NCBI GenBank assembly: GCA_021613535.1
Contig: CP075496.1
Span: 10,354,001-10,418,000, forward strand
DNA length: 64,000 nucleotides
Direction of reading: 5' to 3'
DNA from: Adineta vaga
Lineage: Eukaryota > Rotifera
A program made the position numbers and the translations under genes. The notes under the pieces were generated by a model. The model was not told the origin of the DNA. It saw nothing but the letters and a program-made list of their open reading frames with translations, and did not search any database. The stretch's first letter is position 1. Each line of letters opens with the position of its first letter. Of this stretch, positions 27,751-38,980 are shown one piece after another.

Positions 27751-28558
27751 ATGATTTCTTTAGAAATAATGTTGAAATCTTTATTTTTACTTCGTCAAAC
27801 AACTGTTCAACCAATACGTTATTTACATCTTTCGATACCACATTTTACGGCTGGACAAACTCAATATCATGGTCAACAGGACTCTACATGGTGGGAAAAA
27901 TATGGTTCACATGTTGATCCTGTTCAATCACGTTCCGAATTATTAGATATGGATGATTTAGATGAACGACATTTCCGACCAGTTAAACCAGTAATACCTA
28001 CTTATCAATCATTTTCTTGTTTCCATGATCCAGTTGTATCTCGAGTCATGGGAATTCTATTACGAGACGGTAATCGTGAATTAGTTGAAGAATTAATGCA
28101 TAAAACACTACGAACAATTAAACTGATACAAGTAGGAAAATGGCAACGAGCAACAACTGATGAAGAACGTACTTCAATTGAATGTAATCCCGTTACGTTA
28201 CTTAAACAAGCAATTAAAAATGCCACACCTATTGTTCGTAAGTAAAAATGAATATGAATAAATATTCTATTTTCAAAAAACAAATATTTCGTTAGGTCTT
28301 ACTCGAATAGCAAAAGGTGGAACTTTATATTCAGTACCAATTCCAATGTCACCGATACGTGGTACTTTTACAGCAATTCGTCTGTTGATTGATAGTACAC
28401 ATGATGCTCGACCACATGATCAACGATTTTGGACATTATTTGCCAAAGAAATCATGGATGCTGCACAGAATCAAGGACGAACAATAAAGAAAAAACAAGA
28501 AATTCATCGGAATGCTGAATTAAATCGTGCTTATGCACATTTCAAATGGCAAAAGTAG
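27751..28558 (+). CDS. MRPS7: Mitochondrial small ribosomal subunit protein uS7m
   Basis: Two exons, 27751-28237 and 28296-28558, give 249 aa. The N-terminus is Leu/Arg/Ser-rich without acidic residues, fitting a mitochondrial targeting peptide; Met at 27769 is an alternative start. S7-family blocks are seen: DPVVSRVMGILLRDGNREL, then ALKQAIKNATPIV-like helical sequence, then a conserved basic C-terminal region with FWTLFAKEIMDAAQNQG and a Lys/Arg end. uS7m binds the 3' major domain of mitochondrial 12S rRNA in the small subunit head. It is 240 nt downstream of the ARF gene on the same strand. Confidence 0.85.
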
Positions 28559-28792
28559 AAAATATCTTTGATTTGTTATTATTATTTTCTTTTTTGCATT
28601 GTTTTGTGTACGATGATTAAATAAATATAGACTGAAAAATACCCTGAAAAGTATACTCATTTATTTGATAATGAAAAAAAGCACTGTAAACGTGATCGAT
28701 GACGTAGCTATTGTCTATTTTTGTACAAATATGTTTGCGTCTAATCATGAAAAGAGCACGAAGTAGATAACAATAGAATAGTGCGTTCCGGA

Positions 28793-28815
28793 TGACGTCC
28801 TTTCTGGTATAAAAG
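28793..28815 (+). promoter_or_regulatory. CRE-like site and TATA box of the CAHS-like gene
   Basis: TGACGTC lies at 28793-28799 and TATAAAAG at 28808-28815. A second TGACGT motif lies at 28700. A clear TATA box is uncommon for the genes here and suggests strong or inducible transcription. The start site is expected around 28840, upstream of a 5' UTR intron with donor at 28888 and acceptor AG ending at 28946. The factors are inferred from the motif shape only. Confidence 0.55.
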
Positions 28816-28948
28816 GGGCTTGTTCTCAATGAAAAATTAACTATTTCAATACATTAATCTTCTAACGTCGATACAAACGATAAGCAAGTAAGTAAAATGA
28901 TTTGATTAAAACTAGCAATAGAATAACGGTTGATTTTTTTGTCTAGAT

Positions 28949-29867
28949 ATGACTAGTATTATCAATAAATTATTGGGAAAAGACAATGAACATGCACATA
29001 AAACTGAAGTTAAATGTGAAAGTGGATCATGCAGCACAACATTGACTGGTGGAGAAAAATGTGGAACCAAACAAGAATGTAAAACTGAAATTGCTCATGG
29101 TGAAACCTGTGAAAGTCGAACAGTTCAACGTGATGGTGTAAATATCAAATCAACTATTTCAACCGATGGTAAATCAACATTATCATTGGCCAATCAACAA
29201 AAACTCACCGATTTAGTCACTAAACTAGGTATTTAAATCAGCTGTAAATTCGTTTTACATATTACGAATCATTTTTCTTTTAGGCTCAACACATACACAA
29301 ATTGACAAATATGCGAAAGAACAAACGGAACAAATCAACGAACAAATTCAACGTGAAATCGATGAAGTTGTTGGTCGCTCACGTCGTGAACAAGAAGAAC
29401 TTCTTCGCAAAGCCAATGAACACACTGCTGTGATTGATGAAGAATATCGTGCACGATTACAATTGATGGTTGAAGAAATTGATGCTGCTAAAGCCAAACG
29501 AATCTCAGAAATTGAAATCGATTTAAACAATCAACAAGCTGTCATTTTACAAGCAGCTCGAAATGATATTGATGAATTGAATAAGAAAGCTTCTCGACTC
29601 AAAATCGGTGTTTTAGAAGCTGCTGAAGCTAAAGCTGCAAATGATGCTCGTGTAATCACTTCTAACGCTAATTTAGATAAAGCATCAGCTGTTCATCAAG
29701 CTACCGGCACAACAACAATTAAAACTGAAGTAACAGCAGCAGCTACAACTACTGCTGCTACTGGTTCAGCTGCAACAGTTCATGACGCAGCTAGTGGCGC
29801 TAGACATGTCACCGAAACCAAAACAGTTGAAACAACCAAACACCAATCACATGACATCAAAAAATAA
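28949..29867 (+). CDS. Hydrophilic helical protein resembling cytoplasmic heat-soluble (CAHS-type) stress proteins
   Basis: Two coding exons, 28949-29228 and 29284-29867, give 287 aa; a 5' UTR intron (28888-28946) ends just before the ATG. Residues 1-93 form a Thr/Lys/Glu-rich head with five cysteines at 23, 28, 38, 44 and 54. Residues about 95-232 are a highly charged amphipathic helix with many Gln, Glu, Arg and Ala and hardly any Pro or Gly (for example REQEELLRKANEHTAVIDEE). The tail from 233 is Thr/Ala-rich. There is no signal peptide or membrane segment. The long charged helix between disordered ends, with an EQEEL..KA.EH..V...EYR pattern, recalls tardigrade CAHS proteins that gel on desiccation, but I cannot show homology by eye. 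Alternatives are a LEA-like or ordinary coiled-coil protein. A strong TATA promoter lies upstream. Confidence 0.7.
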
Positions 29868-30137
29868 ACGAAAACGACATCAGATACAAAAAATGTTTTT
29901 CTTATATCATGTCGTCTTCTTTTTTCGCTGTATATTTTATTCAAGCATTTTTAGTTAATATTTTCGAATGTCTTGTTTTTATTGAATGGAAATAAACATT
30001 TGAAAGCGTATTGTGTACTTCATATAAGTTGAAACAGATGTTTTCAAGGTCCTACAGTACATTCTTTCAGATCTAATCCACCTGATATAAATAATCTCAG
30101 TTAAATGTTCAAACAAATATATTATCTAGACTAAAAA

Positions 30138-31296
30138 ATGCAGTATACATTTGGTTTAATTGTTCCAGGAGCTATTATTACTTCTATTTTAAATTCTACT
30201 GCGATTATTCGACTCTGTGGTAGTTTACCAGAATTAGGTTCATGGTCGATAGATAAAGCACCAAAACTTAATTTACTTACAAAAGAATTTTATCAATCAA
30301 AGAATTTATTGAATGAACCAAGATTTTATCGAATCGATGTTAATATTTCAAGAGATGTGAAAGAATTCGATTATAAATACATAATTAATGATGTATGGGA
30401 AGGGAAACAAGGAGAAAATCGAGTATGGTTACGCGATGATTGTAAAAATTTAGTAGATGAAATCTATTATACACCAATTGATTACTGGATAGATGTCAAT
30501 AGTGGTGGTATGAAAAACTAAGATGTCTTCATAAATCATTTCTGTTTCTTTTTCTGTTCAGCGACGGATGAAAAGACTCATACATCAAATTATTACAATG
30601 AAATTGTTACGAATCAAATCATGCATTATGGTCGTGTCAATGATCGTTTAAATGTGGGCAGTTGTCCTCGCACATTAGGACACATTAATAACGTCTTACG
30701 TGAAAAATTAGGTGTCACAGCTGTTCTTAATTTGCAAGTTGTTAAAGATATTGAACGTAATTGTAAAAAAATTCTCGGTGATAATCATGTTCCTCAACCA
30801 AACAATGAGTATGATTTAGCAAGTGTAGATATCTTACGAAAAGCGTATGAACAAGCTGGAATTCTGTTCTTATGGGTACCCATAACTGATCTTTCATCAA
30901 CTGGAAGAGAATTAATGTCTCCACAAGCAACTTTAGTTTTGAAAACATTATTAGAAAAAGGTCATAAAGTTTATGTTCATTGTAATGCTGGTAAGTGTAG
31001 ATATAAAATGCAACGCGTATTAATCTATGTTTTTCAGTTGACCTTTGTTCCGAGGTTACATAAAAGATCATTTTTTTTCTTCATATATTTACACTTGATC
31101 GATAAAAAAACCTAAATCAATTGATATTTTAGGAGTTGGTCGAGCATTTGGAATTGTTTGTGCTTATCATCATTTCGTTTTGAAGATGCCATTATCCAAA
31201 GTTCATTATGAGTTAGCTCCAGTACGTTCATGTGGCTTTTTCGATCGTGTATTTTTGGAAAATGCAGAAAAAATATACAAACAAGCATACGAATAA
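30138..31296 (+). CDS. EPM2A: Laforin (CBM20 plus dual-specificity phosphatase)
   Basis: Three exons, 30138-30507, 30562-30990 and 31133-31296, give 320 aa (human laforin 331). Residues 1-125 are the carbohydrate-binding CBM20 domain: it opens MQYTFGLIVPGA and has LPELGSWS and a WEGK tract, with the linker YWIDVNSGG. From about 145 comes the phosphatase: MHYGRVNDRLNVGSCPR, general-acid loop ITDLSSTGRE, and active site HCNAGVGRA with Cys264 and Arg270. The Ser/Thr that normally follows the active-site Arg is Ala271, which may slow catalysis. Laforin dephosphorylates glycogen and scaffolds the malin ubiquitin ligase in vertebrates. It is on the same strand as the CAHS-like gene, 270 nt downstream. 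Confidence 0.93.
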
Positions 31297-31368
31297 AACA
31301 AATGGTAAATAAGGATGAACAAAGCTTTTCATTTCTCTCTTTTCTATAATCAAGCAATCAATAAACAT

Positions 31369-32262
31369 TCAAGTTTTTTTAATATAATTTCCTCTATTTT
31401 GTTCTTGTCTTTCGATTGGTTGAAATTGAAAATCAAATTCAGGTTGAAAAGGTAATGACGATGATGTTGATGTTAAATCTTGTAAAGATTGTGAACGATA
31501 TTGCTGAAAGGGTGAATTTTGACTATGTTTTAATTCGACACCATGTTTAAGACACATTTCATCGACTAATTGATTGAATTCATGTGTTTGAGGAGTTGTC
31601 GAAGTTTTATAAACAACGATTTTTTTATTTGGATGAGAATGTTTAACATGAGCAAAGACGGATGATAATTCATTCGGATTCATTAAACATTCTTTTGTAC
31701 CTTCAACACGATAAACGACAGTAGGTTGTTGATCTGAATTAGGTTTCATTCGATGTAAACGACGAGAAGATTTTAATTCACCTTGAAGAACTTCACGACT
31801 ACTAGTTCGAGAATGACTTGGTGGCTTTTTACTTGGTGAATTGCCATTATGTGATAGTTTACCATTTGGGGTGACTGTGCAAGTTTGATGGGAAGTAGAA
31901 GGTAGATGATCATTTGAATAACTACGTGTACTAAAACATAAATCAAAGATAAGAAAAAGATTGTTAGAATCTGTTTACTGTTCTTCATTAAAAGAATTTT
32001 GATATTGTGATAGATCAGTTTTATCCTGATGATTGGTCGTTAAATTAAGTAATAATTTTAATAATAAATCTCGTTCTTTTCTCATTTCATTGATTGTTTC
32101 CATGAGAAGCGATTCATTCAATTTCGCTTTCAAATATTCATTCTCACGCCAAAGTACATCACGTTCATCCATCAAACCATGAATCATTGAAATAAGTTGT
32201 TCATTGTCATATTGCTGTTCATGATTTTTGTCAACTGTTTTTATTGGAATATTTTTAAACAT
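31369..32262 (-). CDS. Uncharacterised coiled-coil protein (281 aa)
   Basis: Two exons, 32262-31979 and 31930-31369, joined in phase 2. Residues 20-80 form a coiled coil (LMDERDVLWRENEYLKAKLN, then MRKERDLLLKLLLNL). The middle is Ser/Pro/His-rich. Residues about 155-225 look folded, with TVVYRVEGTKECLMNPNEL and HPNKKIVVYKTSTTPQTHEF. The end is Gln/Phe-rich. I do not recognise the family. The gene converges with laforin; the two stop codons are only 72 nt apart. Confidence 0.7.
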
Positions 32263-33958
32263 AATTTCGTTCGAAATTTGTCAACTGTACTTAAATTTAT
32301 CTGTTTTGTAGTTGATCGAATTTGACCTAAGAATTGATTGACAAGACGAAGGGTAATGGAGAATGAGACTATACAATTACTAGCGTGCTCTTAGTCTCTC
32401 TACGTGATCTAAAGAGCAAAGTAATTTCAATGGCTCGCTCCGCCTTTTCTCTTGCCTCATTTTGCATCACTTGAATTATATTACGCGAAAGAGTTGAGAG
32501 AAGAAGAAAGAGAAGAAGAAGAAGAAGAAGAAGCATACTCTTCTCTTCGTTTTTGTTATTCACTCTTATTCGTTTTCTCTTATTCTTTTCTCTTCCCTTA
32601 CTTTGCAATACTTGTCCGTTGTCGTTTAGTGTTTGTAAATATCAACGATTGGACTGCCAATGTTACCTTGAGCAGATGATGCCATAGAAAAGAGTAACGT
32701 CAAAAGAAAAAGTAAAGAAAAAAGAAAAAAAAGAAACGAATTATTGATGTTTTCGATAGTTTTTCAAAAGGTGAAAATGAAGATTTATGAGTTTTACATT
32801 AAAAAAAGAAAAGAAAAACGAACTCAACATAAATCTTTCATGTTGATAAAGATTATTTTTGCAAAAAAAACGAATATATTACAATCATTTGTTTATTTTA
32901 GTCAAGAAATCATTTACATAAAAGGCAAGACCTCTCAAATATCGTTCAATAGTATACAATGCTGTAACAAGAGATAGATATTGTTTGTCTTTGTTGAAAT
33001 TGAATAATATGATTTGTTTTCTTTTAATTTATAACGTCTGTTCGACAAATGAAACCTTAAAGAAAAGAAATTCAATCGAATCTTTCTGTTTTTTTCGGAC
33101 TTAAATTTTCATTGTTTATTTAAATTCTATTAATCCTAGTTTTATTTGTTATTTTTTCTACGATTAGAGTACTATTACAATTGTCGTTGATGACAATGAT
33201 TAATCTTTCTACATGAGATATATCGTCAAGGATACATAAGAAAAGTTTGTTGAGGAATACTAATGTATGCAAATTATTAGTAATTCATAATATAAAAAAC
33301 TATGATCGCGCTTTTTGAACTTGAAATTATTCACATCAATACTCTTAGAATATATTCGAAAGTGAGGAGAAAAGGAATACAATTGAGCTGTTCATGTTTA
33401 TGCTTTTTGATATACAATGAATATTTCTATCGATATTTTCATTGTCAATATTGAAAACAAACATTCCTTGTATTAAAATTGTCGAAATAAGTACGGTATT
33501 GATGTGAAAAGTAAATATGAACGAAATTTTGGTATTTATTCATTGTTATATCTCCACCAAGCGGTTTTCAATCATAAACAAAACATCAAGTAAGTTATCA
33601 TCGTGATATATTCTTGTCATGCTGATCTGTCCGGCTCTCAAGAAATAAATAAACTTCGATTCATTTTCTACAATAACGATAAGAGAAGATTTCGATGGTG
33701 AAAGTTTCGTCTCATTTGTATTACAAAAAATGAATGATATCAATTCAAGAATTCTTTCATATTTCAATAACGTTATCTTCAATAACAATATAATACCTCT
33801 TGTAGTATTTTTCCTTCAGAGACTAAGTTATTTTAAAAGTGAAGAATTAAATTTTATAGAATTCAAAGCTAGAAACGTAGATAAATACAGTATTATAATC
33901 AGATTTCTTTTTATTGAATAATTATTGAGCATATCGATTGAAACTTTTACAAAATAAT
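32263..33958. other. Intergenic region without supported gene
   Basis: AT-rich. It includes a GAAGAA/GAAGAG tract near 32500-32535 that gives low-complexity open frames on both strands. An 80-codon minus-strand frame at 33546-33788 has protein-like composition but no splice partners or recognised domain. Confidence 0.5.
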
Positions 33959-34972
33959 TTATTGTAATAAAGCTCTGGCATAAACAGCTAAAACTCCACT
34001 TGCAAGACCACTTTTATGTGATAAACATCCATCAGTCATTTCTTGTTCAATCAATAAATGTCGTTTTGTTTTTATACTGGTTTCCATTGTATCAGATTTA
34101 CCATTAAAACATCCATCTTCTGGATCTTGCCATGTTAAAATTGTATTAAACCAATCAAAACGTAAAAATTCTTCATAGCCGATCATTGAACATAGGAGAA
34201 CTTGTTCAAGAAATAAATCTTGATTTTCATTTTCGATCAAATTCGTTTGAGCATCTTGATATATATTCGAACAATAACGATCTTCGAGTTGTTTGAGACT
34301 TTTACTCGCAAGATCTGATATAGGACGATGATCAATACAACCAATATTTTTTGCAATTAAAAACCATAATAATTGATGTGTTAAACGATAATCAGCACTA
34401 TTCACAGAAGTCATCAGTTTCCAACATGATTGAGTAACGAAACATTGTGATGAATTCGAATCATTACTTGAACCAAGTAATTCAGCAAAACAAGCATCGG
34501 ATACATCTTCATCGAAGTCACTAATTCTTTCACCGCTTTCAATTAGATGTGGTTTCACTTTTCTTATTTCATAATCGATAAGAAATGGTTTCGATGCAAC
34601 TAGTGTAAATCGTTGTAAATATGCTGATGTTTTTCGAGCTATTTCTGTTAAACTTTTATTTGCTATTCGTTCGATTTGATTCGATAATAATTGTATATGA
34701 TTATGTACATCTGTTAGATGTGTATTCTCGTTTGATGAAGAAGTTAACGTATTATGAAGAGCATTTAATTGTCCTTGTGCAATACGTAGACCATATAATC
34801 CATCGAGATTTAAATCTTTGGCATCCATTTCAAAGAATTGTAACAAACGTTGTAAAGCATTTAATGCTTGACCACCATATTTCATGTGTAATTCAGGTGA
34901 AGGTAGAGTTGAACTTGTTATCACATGTAAAGCAGAACAAATACTGAAGATCACAAACAATTGAATAGACAT
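33959..34972 (-). CDS. C16orf89: C16orf89-like secreted protein
   Basis: A single exon of 337 codons. The N-terminus MSIQLFVIFSICSALHVITS is a typical signal peptide. The mature part has helical, Cys-containing blocks: DACFAELLGSS, SQCFVTQSCWKLM, LTHQLLWFLIAKNIGC, DLFLEQVLLCSMIGYEEF and WQDPEDGCFNG, followed by a conserved end with GCLSHKSGLASGVL. This matches, as I recall, the UPF0764 (C16orf89) family, secreted proteins of unknown molecular function known from thyroid and other tissues. Length is close to family members. No intron was found in the coding region. Confidence 0.85.
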   Translation of the reverse strand: MSIQLFVIFSICSALHVITSSTLPSPELHMKYGGQALNALQRLLQFFEMDAKDLNLDGLYGLRIAQGQLNALHNTLTSSSNENTHLTDVHNHIQLLSNQIERIANKSLTEIARKTSAYLQRFTLVASKPFLIDYEIRKVKPHLIESGERISDFDEDVSDACFAELLGSSNDSNSSQCFVTQSCWKLMTSVNSADYRLTHQLLWFLIAKNIGCIDHRPISDLASKSLKQLEDRYCSNIYQDAQTNLIENENQDLFLEQVLLCSMIGYEEFLRFDWFNTILTWQDPEDGCFNGKSDTMETSIKTKRHLLIEQEMTDGCLSHKSGLASGVLAVYARALLQ

Positions 34973-36716
34973 CTAAAATAAATAAAAAAAGTAACATTTA
35001 TACACAGAACAACAACAGCATAGAGAAAGTACTGATAAATTAGTTAGATATAGAACTAAGAAATATAAGAACAAGCAATGGTTACTTGTGAGAAAGATGG
35101 TGTATGTTCTACTGATAGTATATATATATATATATATATATAGATATAGGATAGCAACATTTGTCTATTTCCTTTCTGTGGTTGTAAAAATGTATAGAAC
35201 AAAGAAGAGAAAGAAAAAGTCATATAGAACGGTTTAGGTTACAGTACTTGATAAAAAAATGACTCATCTCATTCGTATTGTTATCGAAATGCAGCTGGAA
35301 GCAAAAAAAATCAAATTGATTTGCATGTGAATATTTCATCTCTTATCGATTATATTATTTTCTTTCGTTCTATAGAAAATATTCAAATAATTTAATATAC
35401 ATGAAATAATCGTCTGATCATAAAATAATGATTAACCTCATGGATATTGGCAAATCATGTGTTCTGTACAAAAATAGAGAAAAATCGAAAAGTCACTCTT
35501 GATTAGCTGTCAGAACCCGATGATTCATACTTTTATTAGTAGATTGAATTCAAGTAATACACTTTGTCTAAACTAACTCTCTTCGTGACATTTCAATACT
35601 AAAAAATTCAAAATTTAATACAGAATCGAATGATATATTTTTTTATTGTGAAATAATGTTTATAAACATGATTTTTACCTCGAAAACGATTAGCTTGTAC
35701 AGTCATCTGCGATATTTCGTCGTAGTTTGCGATGTATTATTGATTCAATCGTAACTATCTCAGCATAAATATATTACAGAAATGTATGTATGACCTCGGC
35801 AATCTGTTATACAAAAAAAAAACGTTTTTTGAATCTATGAGTCTATACGTAAGGAAATATAGTTGTCGCTGATGAGAAGCGCATTTGCGATTAATTACAC
35901 GAAAGAAACATCTTTTTACTCCTCTGACAGTAAACCATAAAGTTAACGTTCTTTTCTGATCAGTCAAGCGTCAAATAAATTTATAAGAATCCTATAGTCG
36001 ACAAAAACATTGCTAATATTTGTCTTGATGTTACTTATTTTTCATAATAAAAAATGAATTTATGTTTTGTTCGTCTATAAATTTTTTTTTATACAATGGT
36101 ACAAATCGAAAAATAGAACTATGTAAACGATTATCAGTTAATCTAAGTGTATATTCCTAACATTCATCAATCACGTTCTTTTGTTCAACAAAAACAACCT
36201 GAAGTACAATAAGTGCGTTGATCCTCATCTATGATTCAACATGCATGTTTTTTTGTTATTTATTTCTTATTATGTAATCATTCTAACTAATACGACTATT
36301 GTTCATGTGACAATTCTTTTCAAAGATATGTTCAATGTCTGAATGAAATCTACACGTTCAAATTTTGACACAATATTTACGAATTAAGAATGATTTGACC
36401 ATCAGTAGTTCATTGATTATAAAATATCTTCTTCCAATATTCACATCTGTTTGATTGTTTGACCTCTCATCTAATTAAATATTGTTAATTTGACAAGCAG
36501 GTGATATAATACATTGAAAAAAAGAATATTGAATGTGTGAAAGAAATGTAAACCGATCCTTGAACCCGATAAATGCATTCATAAGCTTGCTGAGGTCAAA
36601 AACGTTAATCCTTCTTTCTTAAGTTTTTTTTTCTATTCTAAACAAACAATAGATTTGCTTCCTCCTTTCTATTTCGCTTCTTTTCGACTATTCACATCAT
36701 CACTTTCTTCATCAAC
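34973..36716. other. Intergenic region, no gene seen
   Basis: AT-rich spacer between divergent genes C16orf89 and GH18. It contains a (TA)n run at 35119-35142; short open frames are without support. Confidence 0.6.
35119..35142. repeat. (TA)n microsatellite
   Basis: About 12 TA dinucleotides about 150 nt upstream of the C16orf89-like start, on its 5' side. Confidence 0.85.
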
Positions 36717-38652
36717 ATGCAATTCAATAGACTTCAAACATTCTTTCACTTCTCTGTATTTTTATCATATGTTTCAACAGGTAAATAACAAAATATATAC
36801 AATTAATCGCTTCTACTTCTATCATTCTAGACATGAGAATTGTCTGTTACTATGCAAATTGGTCATTTTATCGTCTTCCAAATACGCCAATCTTATATCC
36901 TGATCATATTGAACCATCGCTTTGTACACATATTCATGTTGCTTTTGCATTGATTAATCCAAAGACATTAAAAATTGAACCAAGTGAAAAACATGATACA
37001 CATTTTACCGATATATTTGAAACGGTAAACTGACGGATCTTTATTAGTTTCGATCGTATTTTTACAAAAATATTTGTATATTATTTAGCCATTATATTTA
37101 AGATTGTATAAATTGAAACGATTTAAACCTTCATTGAAATTATTGATAGCAGTAGGAGGATGGACAGCTCGTAGTGAAGCATTTAATAATATTCTAACGA
37201 ATTCATCAACTCGAACAACATTTATTCGACAAACCAAAGAATTTCTACGAGAATGGAATTTTGATGGAATCGATTTAGTATGTTATTCAAAGTTGTGAAG
37301 AGAAATGATTCCTATTAATTATTATTAATAGGATTGGGAATTTCCAGGTGATAGTGAACGTGGTGCTATGAATAATTCTCGTGAAGAATTCAATATTCTT
37401 ATCAAAGTAATTATGGAGTTATTAAAATCATATCGACATCGTTTCATCTAGGAAATGCATGAATCATTTCATAATGATTCAAATCCGTTTCTTCTAACTG
37501 CTGCAGTTACTGCTGATCCAATTAAAGTTGATAATGGTTATGTCGTACCTGATTTTTGCCAGTAGGAATGAAATATATACGAGTTATATCCTGTTTCATT
37601 TTCTCTTTACTATTAGGCATCTTGATTATGTTAGTGTAATGACATATGATTATTATGGAGCATGGGATAATGTTACGGGTATTAATGCACCACTTTATGG
37701 AAGAAATTCTCTTGCAAATGATGATGGTGATGAACATTGGAAGAATGTCGTAAGTCATGAGAATGAAATTCTTGAATCTATTGTTTGGTTTCTTTCGTAG
37801 AACAATTCAATTCATTACTGGTTATCGAATGGCTGTTCAGCAGAAAAACTTAATTTAGGTTTAGCATTATACGGTCGAAGTTTTACATTGATGGATGATT
37901 CAGATTCAGTATCAATTGGTACAGAAACGATCGGTAGTGGAATAGGTATTAATAATCAATTTTTATATATTTAAATGCTTTTTTTGTTGTATATCAATTG
38001 TAGCTGGACCATTCACAAAAGAAAATGGCACATTAGCATATTTTGAAGTAAAATTTTCCATAATCTACTAATCCAATTGATAATCGTATCTATTTTCGAT
38101 AGATTTGTCAAAAATTACGAGTTTACAATTGGACACGTGTGTTTGATACCGAAGCACAAGCTCCCTATGCATATAGTCCACTATCGAATCCATCCGAAAA
38201 ACAATGGGTTGGTTATGATGATCTGAAAAGTGTTACTATCAAAGTACATAGTTATATCTTATTCTTTCAATTTATTTGAATGAAGAAAATATGGTTTTTC
38301 TATCTAGGTTTTATATGCTAAAACAATGAATCTTGGTGGAATAATGTTATGGTCGCTCGATCAAGATGATTATACAGGTATATTTTGTCAACAAGGTCCA
38401 TTTTCATTTACACGTCGTGTTCGAGATATTCTTTACCCATCGAATAAAACGAACAAACAAGAATCGTCAAGTTCAACAAAAACACGACCTAAACAAACAA
38501 TTACCTTTGTTCCCATTCATCGACATACCTCACAAAAACATCGATCAATATCTACATCAACATTGAAATCAAATGTTACTAATACAAATGTTATAAGCAA
38601 TGGAATTGTCTATTTCTTATCTGTTATTTTGTTGCTAAGTTTTACCGGATGA
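36717..38652 (+). CDS. GH18 chitinase-family protein with signal peptide and hydrophobic C-terminal tail
   Basis: Ten exons: 36717-36780, 36831-37024, 37089-37277, 37332-37406, 37452-37561, 37617-37749, 37801-37945, 38004-38047, 38103-38243 and 38308-38652. Together they give 479 aa. Exon 1 encodes a signal peptide (MQFNRLQTFFHFSVFLSYVS). The catalytic domain starts MRIVCYYANW and has KLLIAVGGW, the catalytic motif DGIDLDWE (completed across an intron, acid Glu152), MTYDYYGAWD, LALYGRSF and GGIMLWSLDQDD. These are hallmarks of active GH18 chitinases. After about residue 425 comes a Ser/Thr/Lys-rich linker and a hydrophobic end (IVYFLSVILLLSFTG) that looks like a GPI-anchor signal or membrane anchor. 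There is no chitin-binding CBM14 module. It probably acts at the cell surface on chitin or related glycans. Confidence 0.92.
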
Positions 38653-38980
38653 GAAATAAAATGTAGATAAATACGTGTGTTTTTGAACACGTCAAAAACT
38701 AGTGAAAAAACAGCATTTCATACAATCTGATATATTTCACATTGTTTCTTCGAGAGATCATCGGGTAATTGAAAATAGTAATATCATTGGATCAATAACT
38801 CTGATTGATTTTCAACGAGAGAAATGATTACATATGTTTTCAGATACTTTTGATAGACATGAAAAGCGTTTATTCATGCATGAAAATGAAATAAAGACAA
38901 AAAAATTCATCAGAATTTATATACACATACATCACACCGAAATCAGAGAATATAAATGCAAGTGAATAACAAGAATTTGT

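Noticed and set aside
32452-32679. Glu-rich plus-strand open frame and its antisense Leu-rich frame
   Set aside because: Both are products of a GAAGAA microsatellite near 32500-32535.
33546-33788. 80-codon minus-strand open frame with protein-like composition
   Set aside because: No splice partners, no recognisable domain and AT-rich surroundings; not enough support for a gene.
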